Shown here: positions 1 through 13,000 of the stretch, piece by piece | Position numbering within the stretch: the first letter of the stretch is position 1 | How the letters are laid out: every line of letters starts with the position of its first letter | Assembly (NCBI GenBank): GCA_035222895.1 | Contig: JAVYIG010007185.1 | Coordinates: 41,851 to 105,850 of the forward strand | Reading direction: 5' to 3' | Source of the DNA: Strongylocentrotus droebachiensis | Lineage: Eukaryota; Echinodermata; Echinoidea; Camarodonta; Strongylocentrotidae | Length of the DNA stretch: 64,000 nt | Made by a program: the position numbers and the translations under genes | The notes under the pieces: model-generated | Seen by the model: only the letters and a program-made list of their open reading frames with translations | Told to the model about the DNA's origin: nothing | Database searches by the model: none

Positions 1-903
1 CGCATAAGTCAGTTCTGTGCTACTAACAGTTGGATCATTATCTAAATAGAGGATTCAAAACATACATGTACATTTAACATTAAAAATACAGTACGAGTCA
101 CAAAAATGGAATCTCTGATCCAACTCTGAAAATAACTGTCATTGGAGATTTGTTTTTCTCAGTCAAAGATACATGTTATTGTCTAACAGCCTATGATTTT
201 TTTTTATTTGACACGTTGATCAATAAATCTGGCTATGAACAGCTGAAATGTAAAAAGCAGTTATTTCATGATTCATGCCATATTGGCTCAGTGCAAATTT
301 TGAATGTGATGCACAACGATACTGTTTGGGTAAACAAAAAAGTATCCTATAACAATGGCCCTTACACATACTTACAGATCAGTGAATTGTGAGATACAGA
401 AATTCATCTTTCATTTCAAAATAATATTAAATGTTCCTCCTAAAGCGCTTGTAGATGTGGGCAGGCTATGAAATGTTGCATATGGTGCCACCACTTCACT
501 AGGTTGGTTTTGCAACGACCCAAAGCAGAACAAGGGCTATATACATGTACATGTACAGGTAATGACTTAATTATTCATACCCCTTGTAAATTGGGCGTAT
601 TCTTTTTGTTTAGTAACTCAATAATGAAAGGTGGACTGGTTGAAGGCCTTTGTTGAATACTTTTAGATGTCACTTTCTCGAGAAACATAAATTAGCACAA
701 TTTTTTTTCTTCACATCTTTAAAAAAAACACAAAAAAACTTGGTATTAAAGGGTATGAATCATTTTGGTTGTTAACTGTACATATATAGTATTTGGCACA
801 GGGTTGAGCTGGATAATATGATTGTAATTAGAAGTTAAGAATTTGGTTCGTTAAGGAAGTTGTTTTCTGAGTATGTCTCACGACCCATCTATACCAAACT
901 CAC
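1..903. other. Intron sequence at the left edge
   Basis: This is intron 3' of the membrane-proximal exon. No further exon is recognised. It contains one small repeat copy (553-785). Confidence 0.6.
553..785. mobile_element. Short inverted-repeat element, ATTATTCATACC family (copy 1)
   Basis: The left end reads ttaattattcatacccctt and the right end is the inverted form (aagggtatgaatcattttgg). Related copies lie at 10251-10474 and 44626-44848. The interior is AT-rich, with a ctcgagaaacata-type segment. It is a non-coding MITE-like repeat, and its superfamily is not clear. Confidence 0.5.
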
Positions 904-1056
904 CTTTCTCTGTGATGATGACAGCGAAGGTCAAAAGTTCACCATTGTCATGGCTGAATAAATCGTCTGGAAGCACCACAGCGAATGAAGTGGTCGAGGT
1001 ATCAGAGAAAACTGTATTGGCTTCATAGGGATAGTCTTCCGGAACTGGGGCTGGCT
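904..1056 (-). CDS. Membrane-proximal ectodomain exon
   Basis: This 153-base phase 1-1 exon has acceptor acggcag and donor GTGAGT. It encodes PAPVPEDYPYEANTVFSD, SFAVVLPDDLFSHDNG, and LLTFAVIITEK. The LP-x-x-LFS-x-x-NG...F-AVI(I/V)-x-E arrangement resembles the segment just outside the membrane in R3-type receptor tyrosine phosphatases. This is the best clue to gene identity. The next exon, expected to hold the transmembrane helix, is not in the window. Confidence 0.75.
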
Positions 1057-4000
1057 CTGCCGTTCAAAAATGTCAGATGTAAAAAGAACTATCCAAAACA
1101 CTTACCGTGGGATCAACTGGTATCAAATTGAATCAACGATCAGGGGGGTGTTCCACAAAGATCCTAAGTTGAACTTATCTCTAAGTTGGACTTAAAAATT
1201 ATGGAAAGCCATTAGCATCTATGAAAATATTTTGTACAAAATTATTTTAAAAGGCATAAAAAGTTGATTCAAATCATTCATATTTTCTATTATCAAGAAG
1301 ATTTCATGTTCTTGATGTGGAATTTATAAAAAGTCTAAAATACTTGAATTTTCGCTTTTGAATATATTTTATTTTAAGGCTACAAATGGCTCTCCATAAT
1401 TGTTAAGTCCAACTTAGAGTTCAGTTTGACTTAAGATCTTTGTGAAACACCCCCCTGATGACATTGGTAAATCATGTGCACATGTTTTATGAATGAAATG
1501 ATCAGGATAGAGAATCAAAGGACTTTCTTGTCTCCACTGCAACAAGAACTTGACTGCAATCGGTGATCGCTAGCCACGAGCAGTGATGCAGTGGCACTTC
1601 ACGCTTAGTATTGCCTCTCTGGAACAATTCTATATGTGACCACTCAGCCAGTTTGCAGAACTGTTTCTACATACAGTATACCTGCAGTTCTAGATTTAGA
1701 GAGGAGTTGAGGAAAGAAAAAAGAGGCATCTGGAACAATTCTACATGTGACCACTCAGCCAGTTTGCAGAACTGTTTCTACATACAGTACACTGGCAGGG
1801 TCCATGTTCTTCCTCATCTTCGCAATGATGATAGATAACTTCCTGCTAATGATTAGAGAAACATGTCAGAATGTTTACTATAGCTCAGTAACTAGAACCA
1901 CAAAGAGAGATAAAGAAAGAATGCCTAAAGGCTCGTTCAGATATGAAGAAGTAAACCTGTGACATTTCTTTTTAATGTGTAAATGAATTGCCAACTGAGT
2001 GCAAGAAATGTCAAATGTATATTCACTCTCCTCTGTGTGATAAGATACAAATATGTGTAGCGTTATACACTCACGCCATTATAGCAAAACAAAATTAAAT
2101 ATCAGTTTACCAACGCACATATGAATGAGCCTTTATAAGAGTCTGGAAATACCATTGTAGAGAAGAAGGGAAGGAATCGTTTAGTGGAATAGACTCACTA
2201 ATAGTAAAGTTCTGACAAGAGTGAAAGTAGAAATGGAAACAATCAGAAAATGGATTAAAAGATAAACATGACACATGTACAATTTCCAGGGTAACCAACA
2301 CGCTACAGACATAGTGAACATGGATGATGAAAGGCATAAGGGGGAAGATCGAGGTACGCTTAGTCTCAGACCTGGGACAGAGTCTGACATGAAAGGGGAA
2401 AAAAGCTCAGGACTGAAAGGGATGGAGAAAGTGCTATCCAAATGATTGGGACGGGCGGAAGTACAACTACCAAAGAAAGAGAAGAACGTCCATGTCTGGT
2501 TTAAAGATAACAGTTGAGTTCTGGTCAAGTAATTATTCTGTGAAAGAAATTTCTGAAAATAATTGGGTTATGATGATTATGTACATGTAGTACACAATAA
2601 TTGGTGTAAACTGTGAGATATTGAAATAAATGTATTTGCTGAAATGTGTGTTGTGCATATACAGTATGAGATTTTGGTTAAAACTTTTCAGCTGTTACTT
2701 GTCGGATCTCAAATAGGATGGGAGTTGAAGACCAAGCATTTTTCTGAAGATATTTCTTCCATGATACTCTTCAAAGCTGACTTAAAAGAACGAGAAAGCT
2801 TACACAGATAATTTTCCAACTTCATCAGAACTCAACCTGTTCTAGTATTTAAAGAAGACACAAAAACACGTACCTTCTTGCGGCGTTTCCACTGGTTCAG
2901 TATAAACTGAATCACTTTCATACTCTCCATCATTCACTGCTATTATCTGGAGAAAAAAAAATACAGTGAAATTTGTTTTGTTTTGTTATTGCAGTGTATT
3001 TGCTAGAGCGCCATCATGTCAACATACTTAAGCCGTAGTAATAATTGCGGAACGCCAGGAGTTTCAGGTTTGACAGACATGAGCGCTATACAAGAACCCA
3101 CTATTATTATTATCATTAATATTTTACTATTATTATTTTTTAAAGTTCTTTGTTTTATCTATTCAACAGTTATCACTCTCTATTATTCATTCAGCAAATA
3201 ACTTTCAATTTATCAGTTTATCACTAAAAAATAAATCACTAATGTACATCTCACATGAGATGTCCTGGGTTTGATCGCTGCTTGGTTTTTACATCCTTGG
3301 ACAAGGTGTTTTGCCCACATTTCTCTCTCTCTAAGCAGGTGGAGGTACCTGGCAATGCTGGAGCAATAATAATTACAGGGCTTGCAGAAAAAGCAGTATT
3401 AATACTGCCACCATGGGTAAATAGGACCATTTAATTATTTATTACTCACCATAAATGTATAGGAGAACCCAGGGTACAGATCTACAAATTGAACGCTCAG
3501 GGCCACGCCGCCATAAAAATCGCTGGATTCATGATTACGGTTGCCCTGCAGGTTGACAAAAGTAAAATTAAATTCAACATATCATAAAAACGGAGGCGAA
3601 GGAATTAATTAAACAATCTACATGTGTACTACCTTTAGTCATTAAAAGTGTGATAATCTCAATAAATGAATCACACGTGACCCTGTTTGATCAATCATTT
3701 TGATTAGGGGTCTAAATTGGACACACAATGTATTGTAGAATGTACATGTATGTCCAAAAAAATATGTTGTAATACATGGAAGTCAAGAGTGTGTCTGACA
3801 AAGACATGCAATTTGGGAGTTGTATATACATGTATATTCAGATTATAATTGTGATTATGATTATGATTATGATTAGTATTAGTATTATTACTATCGTCAT
3901 TACTACTACTACTACTACTTCTACAACTAATACGGCTATTAAATGCACTATTATTATAATTTTCATTTTTAAAACTCTATAAACATGTATAATATATAAT

Positions 4001-7000
4001 CATTATCATTATCCTTATTATCATTACTAATATCATCATCTCTGTATATTGTACTTACATTGCTTGTTCCAATGAAGCTTATCCTGTAACCTGTAATATC
4101 ACCATTAGGCTCTAATGGACTCTCATAAGTCAAGGTGATTGTATTCTTATCTACTGCTCGTGCTTGAGGGTTGCGTACAGGACTTGGTTCTAAAATGATA
4201 AAAAATTACATAACCAAATACATTAAAAATCAAGATTTAACTAGAACATTTAAACTGTAAACGTGTGTTCTTGAAACCTGGGAGCTTGTTCTATAGTAGT
4301 CCACTCTGCATCTCAGAGCCTAACATTATTTCCAAAATGGGCAATTCCACAGAAAATGTTTGTTGCTAAAAATTATGATTTGGGCGATATCTCCCCCAAA
4401 AGTTATGATTTGTGGGGTAACTCAATACGATTTAGGTACATGTACTTTATAAAGCATGAATTTTGATCATGACATCCTATCTTTGGTTCTCAGTGTTTCA
4501 TGCCACAAGATTTGAATTTATTTTCATGGTAAATCATGATGAAGGGATCAAATATTACAGATAACTTATTTTAACAGCCCACTAAACATATTGAAACAAA
4601 GTAATAGGGGTTTAAAATAGAAGACAGCAGTGTCATGTCTGGTACACTAATTTTATTTAATACAGCTCTGACAAGAAAATGTGTAATCTAAGAGTTTTAC
4701 AACATGTATTTATATTCAGAGTATGAATATTGGATCCTGATAGTGCCTAAATTATATTCATTGCACCCTTAAACTTTTGCTAATAATAAAGAGTTTACAA
4801 CCATACTTTAAGGAAAGATTTCACTTATGATTTTTACAACATTTTGGCCTATTAAAGATTTTTCAAAACTGTTCACAGGGGCAATAACAAAATATTTGTC
4901 CATTTTGTGTCATGTCCAATCACTACAGTTTAATTACAAAGAGTCCATTTTTATCTTGGGCTATTAAAGTGAAATACTGTGAAACTTGCTTGGAATGTCA
5001 ATGATAGTCAAATATTCCGGATTTACTTTAATAGTAAGGTATGTATTAGGACTTTTCATGTTGTTTAAAACCCAAAATAGGCCTGAATGTCAAGTCCATT
5101 ATGCTGGAATTGACCATATGCAACACCATTCTATTTAATACATGTACAGGATGAAGGACAAAAAGAAGTAAATAGATTTTTTTTTAAAACTCACTATCAG
5201 TTAGGGTCCTGGTAGTATTAGTTATTGGTTCACTCCTCTCATCGCCACTGACGGTTATTATGGCAATGTCATATGTTGTCCCTGGAATCAGATCCGTGAC
5301 CTCTGCAGCCGGTTGAGAAAAGTTTCCATTGAACACAGCTATGCCATCATCAGGTGTGATTGTGATGGTAAAGTAATCTGCATCTCCTGCATACGCCCAT
5401 ACCAGGTTAAGTTCCCGCTGGCCAGGCACGATGCTCAACTCAGATGGAGTTGCAGGAACTGGTTGGATAAAGTAAGGAACAATGTCAATTATGCTGCCAT
5501 GAAGACACTTATCTACATCTCCTGGGTACTTGTGACAATTCATCCACGTCAATTTCCTGAACTAACCAAATTTCTAACTTAAACTCTGGACCCAACACTA
5601 TACCTAACCCCTAACCCTAAACATAAATTAGTAGTACAAGTATTACATGTACAATGTATAATCATCATCACCATCATCATTAATCCATCTTATAAGAATG
5701 ACACTTCCTCCCTCCACTTCCTCTTGTCTCGAGCATCTTTACTGCTTACTTTCTACACCATATCTTTCTATGAAATCTGTGGTCTTCTTTCAGTGTTAAG
5801 CCATCCACTTCCAGATCCCACGATCTTTCAACATGTTCATCATCTTCCCTGCTAAACACATGACCAATTTGGTTCTAGGACATCCACCCCCAGCATAACC
5901 ACCCCCAGTCAACTACCCCCTAGGACAACTACCCCCTAGTGCAACCACGCTCTAAGACGACTACCCCATGGGACAACTACCCCCCCCCCCCCCCCCCCGG
6001 ACAACTACCTCCCGGACAACTACCTCCTGCGACAACCATCCTCTAGGACAACTATCCCAGGGGGTAGCTATCCAGGAGGTGGTTGTCCAGGAGGTAGTTG
6101 TCTGGGGGATAGTTGTCCGGGGGGTAGTTGTCCCGGGGGGTAGTCGTCCAAGAGGGTGTTTGCCCTAGGGGGTAGTTGTCCTAGAGGAGAGTTCACTGGG
6201 GGTGGTTATCCGGGGGTGGATGTCCAGGGGGTAGGTGTCCGGATAAGGACCGATTCATCTCAGTTTACTTCTCTTTACCACTTCAACCACAGTTTCTTCC
6301 AAACCAAACCTTTCCATGAGCTCACTTGTGTTCCTTCTATCTGACAGTTTCACACCACACATCTTCTGTATCATGGCTCTTTCTGTTCTTCTCCAGATAC
6401 TTTCTTCTTCATCACCAATTGGAATAATCAATTTCCTTATCACTATTACTACTAGTACTACTATCCTTAATTACCTGTTCTCTGATCCACACTCTTCTCC
6501 TCGCTATTCTTTAGTGTCGCGTCTTCAACACCAACCCCACTCACCGACACCACAGTGAAGCTATAGCTCTTCCCCTCTGTTAAACCTGACACTTGAGAAG
6601 AATACTCATTAACACCATCAGTGTAGTCGACTCTGATTGGTTCCTGACTGTCGGGTTCAAAGGTCAACAGGAAATAGTTGTAGACGCAGTCTGAGCACTG
6701 CATGAGATTCCACTGTACATCGACAGTAGTTGTGGCATATTGGGTGACAGCAATGCTTTCAACTGACGCAGGCACTGCAAAAAATATTAAAAAACAAGTG
6801 CTTTACCAGTTAACCAACCAAAACATGTTAAGTACCATCATTATAGGCAGGTGGTCTTTATGTAGGGGTTCGTTTTAGTACAACACCAATGAAAAACAGT
6901 ATTCAAGGGAAACAGAATGTGTGATCTTTTTATACAGGTGGTCGCTTAATCAGGTTTCACTGTATTTTGAAAATCCACAACAATGGCCTTGTCTTATAAA

Positions 7001-10000
7001 GAGTTGACATCAATTGCAACTACTGTAAACCCTTTTTTTGATTTATTTTTTTTCGCTGAGCGACCCCAAAACATATTTGTGGGTTCTTAAATTTGCGTTG
7101 CACATTTCACTCGATTGTTTTCATTCCCATCCGGGCACAAAAAGTGGATGATTTGATTTTGATTTGACATGCATAAGAAATCATGCTTGCATTTTTGCGA
7201 GTTCTAAAATTTGCGCTTGCCGTTGCCGATTTCAGCGTGAAATCCGTGAACAAATTAATGTACCGCGACTATTTCTACTGTTACAGTAATTTGCGATCAA
7301 TATTGAATGCAACTATGTACATAAGAGATGGGAGACTGCAAACTTGCGACTAATTGGAGGACTTGCGATTGATCTGGATCGATTGCAACTCTTTATAAGA
7401 CGGGGCCCTGATGTACTAGATAATACAAACCTGCAACCAGGTTGATAAGACTTGAAGCTCTTGTGCCGTTAGAGGATGAGTCTGTGCCCACTTCACTGTA
7501 AACAGTCATGCTATAGGTTGCTCCTGGTCCTGTCAGGTTCACACAAGCTGCTGAGAATGATTCTTGATTGGTGTCTTCGATGGTGGATGGGGTTGCCTCT
7601 CCATGGCTACACTCGATGCTGTAACTCTCTACCGTGTCCTCCTGCCTCATCCAGGATGCGTTGACTGACGTCAGGGTCGAAGGTTCTTCCTCGAGGTCCA
7701 CTCCAAGGGGCACTACATGTATGTGTATAATAATGTTAATATTAATAATGATGATGATGATAATGATAGTAAAAATAATATTAATAATGATGACGATGAT
7801 AATAAAAACAACAATAATACTAATAACAATAATAATAACAATAATAATAATAATAATAATGATACAATATTCATACGGTGTACATCGCATTCAAAACATT
7901 AAAGCTTCTCAAACATACTGCTGATTGCCTTGGTACCTTGGTACACTGTAAGATTTGATGGTCTTTTAACGAGGTTCCAATATCTTATCATCTGCACTGT
8001 CTATTCAACTTACATGCAAACACTCCGACGGTGGTGACGGCGCTCAATTTTTCATTGCTAATAGCAACCACCGAGAGGTCGTACTGTTCTCCAGATCTGG
8101 GTAACCCTACGCAGTAAGCCGTCAACTGCTGCCCGCCTTGACTACTGTCCACAGGAATAGATGCTGGGGAGGCAGTACCATTGGAGCATGTGATATTGAA
8201 GGTATCCACCACACCGTTAGAGACTGTCCATGTAGCTGAGATGGCTGTAATGTTAGACTCACCCTCGGAAAGTTCAACGGCCTCTGGTACTATTTTAAAG
8301 AAATCATTCAATCAAAAACCATGACACATACTTTCGTTTATGAAACTGATTTAAAGATGTCTATTTATAATATAAAAATACATATAAATATTTGATTTCT
8401 GCAAAGCAATGTTGATTACTCAAGTTGGCTGTTTTAACTGCCCTAATTTCAATGCTGAAATTTCATTTTGTTCAGACCTAGAAAGATTATCGTTTTTTCC
8501 CTTTAAATTTGAAATACATATAGGTTTATAGATTGTGACGATTGTTAGTATGGAACACTACTTTTATCACAAGGAACATTGTAAAAACGAGACAATTATA
8601 CCCCCCCCCCCAAATGTCTTACTTGCCATACATGTTGATCTACATGTTTCTAGACCTACATGTCATGGCAGTATTAAGAGTTAAAATGAGATGGTCGTCA
8701 GATTCCATGTGCGGTAGATCCCAGATCCCAAAAATGATTGCTTTTCATATGGAACTCCCTAATAATGGGTACCCTTTTCTGCCCCCAAATTAACCATCAA
8801 AGATGGGTATGGGTTTGGAGGTTTCAGGCACACACCTCCGGATTTTCCAACATTCATGGGATAAACTTACATGCAGTGATTGTGATAGTGTCTGTCTCAC
8901 TACGTTGACCATTACTGACTGATGTCACAGATATATTATAGTCATCTCCAGGAATTGGTAAACTGTCACAAAATGCTATCAGGTCGTTTGTGGGGTTGAC
9001 CCGGGCTGTTCCATCAGAGCAGGAGACTTCATAGTATTCCACTATACCATTGGGAATGGTCCATGATGCAGTGATGGTGGTAGTAGTCACCATGTCACTC
9101 TCCTCATTCAATGTGACTGCTTCAGGTACTGCAAATATAAAATATTACAAAAATTAATGAAAAAATAAACACATACATGCGTCAAAGGAAATATAATTTT
9201 TTGGGAAATGTATTCTTACCGGTACTTTAAATCATTTATCACTGGACCTTTTTAGCGCAAAATTGATCATATTTTCCCCCTTAAATTGACAAAACTGGCA
9301 TATTTTGTTTATTGCTACATTTGCATTTGAATCATTTAGTCTAAAAAAATGAAAAGGATGTACATTTACTCTGTTTGATCTAGTTCAACCCTAAAATAAA
9401 GTGTAAATAAAGAACAAAAACTTATAAAGTCATTTGAGCTACAATGAAATAGTTAATGAAATTTGATAGCAAGGACAGTTAAATTCCCTGTATGCATACA
9501 GAAAATGTTGTTCAAGATGAAAACAAATATTATCTAAAACAAAAGAATTTACCTATAAATACAAATTAAAAAAATAAAAATAGCAGGTTCTTGAAATAGC
9601 ACTCAAATCTGTACTGCATCTTCAGTTTAAAGTGACAAAAGTTTCGTGAAATACAAGTAAACTGTACATGTACCGTAATATGAATGAATACCATTAGTAC
9701 ATGTAGCAAAATTATATTGTAAGTGAAGGAAAAACCATGAAAACTTCCATTTTCCATATACAATATCCTGAAAACAAATACCGATATGGGGACAGCCATG
9801 TGCCAGCAGCGAGACTGCCAATGATTCAAATGATGTGCAAATGCCTTCATATTCTAAATATGTCATGTAACATCGTAAAACTCGGGGGTAGGATTTTTAC
9901 GCCACGTGTTCGTGTAGTCCCATATACATCTTTCTGTGTACAGTGTTTGTAACTTTACCAAGACTTGGCCAAATTTCTTATCATTTTGATGATTCCAGAA

Positions 10001-13000
10001 CCTTGCAATACACACAAATTCTTATATGCTAGATGATCAACCTTTTCTGGTCGATTCCACACCGTTTCTTTCACAATGCAATCGCATGACCAGAACTCAA
10101 CTTCATTTTTAAGAATACATTTACATGAAATGTGCCTTTTTCAATACATACTGTGCAAGTTCTGATTGAGGTAAAAAAAATGACCTGTACCATACCTGAA
10201 ATATGATAACAACATCATTATCTCAAAAAGAATTGATATATTTACATGTACATTTAACAAGTAAATTATTCATACTCTTACCAAGTTTTGTATTTTTTTA
10301 AGTATTTGAAAAATTGATTTTTGTCCCCCTTTATGTTTTCTCAAGAAAACCTTACATCTTTAAGTATTCATTAAATACCCTAATTCAACTAGTCCTTAAA
10401 TTCTTTAAATTCTTGATTTATGAAATCCATAAAAACATATTTACAAGGGGTATGAATAATTTAGTAGTTAAATGTACATGTAAGTGATGGCCATGGTGGT
10501 ACATCAGTCTTTCGCTTATAAGCTGTCAATACAATTATAGCTGAATTTCTCTGCATGTTACTCAGACTCGTGACAACCATAATGAAACCATGAAATGTAC
10601 GATAAATAGCAGAGTTGTATCCATTTTCTTGTATCGTCTCCATGGTTGGTGCAGTGCAATGTACATGTTAAGTACACCCAAGAGAGTGAAATGGCCATGG
10701 TGTTAATTGCACAATGGGGTATATCAGTCGTGCACTTACAAGCTGTCAGTACAATTATAGCTGAATTTCTCTGCGTGTTACTAAGACTCACGACAGCCAT
10801 AATGAAACAATGAAATGTATTACATTTCACAGTTTTATCCATTTCCTTGTATCGTCTCCATGGTTTGTGCAGTGCAATGTACATGTAATGTACATCCAAG
10901 AGAGCAATATGTACATGTTAATCCAATGGCCATGGTGGTAATGCAGAATGGATTATATCAGTCGTTCAATTATACATGCTGTCAATACAATCCTAGCTTA
11001 ATTTCTCTGCGTGCTACTCAGACTCGTGACCGTCATAATGAAACCATGAAATGTAATGTGAATAGCAGAGTTTATCCATTTTCTTGTATCGTCCCAATGG
11101 CTGGTGCAGTGCAATCTACATGTTAAGTACGTCCAAGAGAGTGAAATGGCCATGGTGATAATCGCAGAATAGCTTATATCAGTCGTTCACTTACAGGCTG
11201 TCAATACAATTGTAGCTGAATTTCTCTGCGTGTTACTAAGACTTGTGACCGTCATAGTGTAATTATCTCCAGGAGTGTCCACATCTTCACAGGAGGCAGA
11301 ATTACCCTGGTCAGAACCAGTATCAGGGGTACTTGCATTACCATTACTGCATTCAACTTCAAATTCGTCCACTATGCCTCTAGGAAAATCCCAGGTTGCA
11401 GTCACAGAACTGGTTGTAGAAACCCCGGCTGTGAGGGCCACACTAAGAGGTACTAGAGGTGGACATTCACGAAAAAACACTCATGATCACTTCTTTGTAA
11501 AAACATTTTTTTATGAAATGGAGCAACATTGTACATTTAGCTAAATGTAAATTTAAATGCATGAGCAGACTTAATTTGAATTGAATGAATCAGCAGAATA
11601 CAAAGAGTTGTTCCAATCAAAGGAAATTGAAATCGGTTTTAAATGGCCAGAGGGAAAAACTACTCACTGTAGCTTTCAACTATTTAAACTTGTAACAATA
11701 TGGCCATACTGTATATGTATATAATTATGTAGAGCGTGAAAGATTTAATTCATTCAAGTGACCAATGTTATTACTAGTAAGCTAGTGATAATCCCTTTCT
11801 TGCTTCATAAAAAATACATTATAGACAGCAATGCTGTAAACTGTACGTGTACACTGTATGAGATTTAACTGCTGAATAGGGGATCTACACAGAATTTCCA
11901 TTTTGGTTTTAAAGTATTGGAAAATTCGTAAATTTTATAGTTGTCCCTTTTTTCAACAGCTCCTTCTAAGGTATTAACTGAACAAAATGTTTTGAGGAAC
12001 TTAAAATTTGACAGAATTCAAAAGACAAAAATATAGACTGTTGTTATTGTCTTTTTTTAAATGTTTTTTTCTTATTGTCAGCTGTTGTTATCACTTACAA
12101 GCTGTAAGTATGATGCTAGCAGAATTTTCCTTTCCATTGCTCAGACTTGTAACAACCATAGAGTAATTGTCTCCCGGATTCCACACACCGTCACAACTAA
12201 CTACATACATGTAGCTAGAATCAAGATCTCCATCAACAGCCAATGTCGCGTTACTCTCAGTACCGTTGCTGCAGTCCACTTCAAAGACTTCAACCAATCC
12301 TCCAGGATGGGGCCACATGGCACTGACAGAGTTTATTGTCGAGGTATCAGCAGCGAGGTCAGCACTTAGAGGTACTGCATGTCAACAACATGGATTCAAG
12401 TTTAGATTAGAGCAAACAACTTTGGCTTGCACTTAATATACGAAAAAAACAGGTTGAACCTGGCATTGGATCTGGTAGCCTTGTTGTTTAATCTTGTATT
12501 TGAGAATAACATAGGTCCAACAGTAGGACCTTGTGGAACATACAGAAAGGTAAATAGGGCTTAAGATATTCATATCCTCTATCTTAAAGGGCCCCTGCCA
12601 TCCAAATGCAAGTTTATTCCTGTTGGAGAGGATAGGCGCTATAGTTCTCTAAGCTAAGAAAGATAACCAACAGTCTTTTTCAAACCTACATGTATACCAA
12701 CAGTCCTTTTCAGGACTACACACACTCAAGAAAAAAAGATTACAGAGAGTCCTCTTCAGGACTCCCCATCCCCCCTCTCTCACATGGTGCAACCACAAGC
12801 CTATACTGTATATCTACATCACCATGCAAGCCGATACATATAAGCAGCACATTATTGACAATATTACTATTATCTTATATAATAATATCATCATCAATCA
12901 TCTTCATTATAATATTACAATTGTTATTAAACTATTAATATCATTATCACTCTTACTAGTAGTACAGTAGTTGTAGCAGAAGTAGTAGTAGTAGTAGTAG

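Noticed and set aside
10461-11126. Additional FN3 exons next to exon 15
   Set aside because: Only the last strands are present and no acceptor; they are truncated tandem copies.
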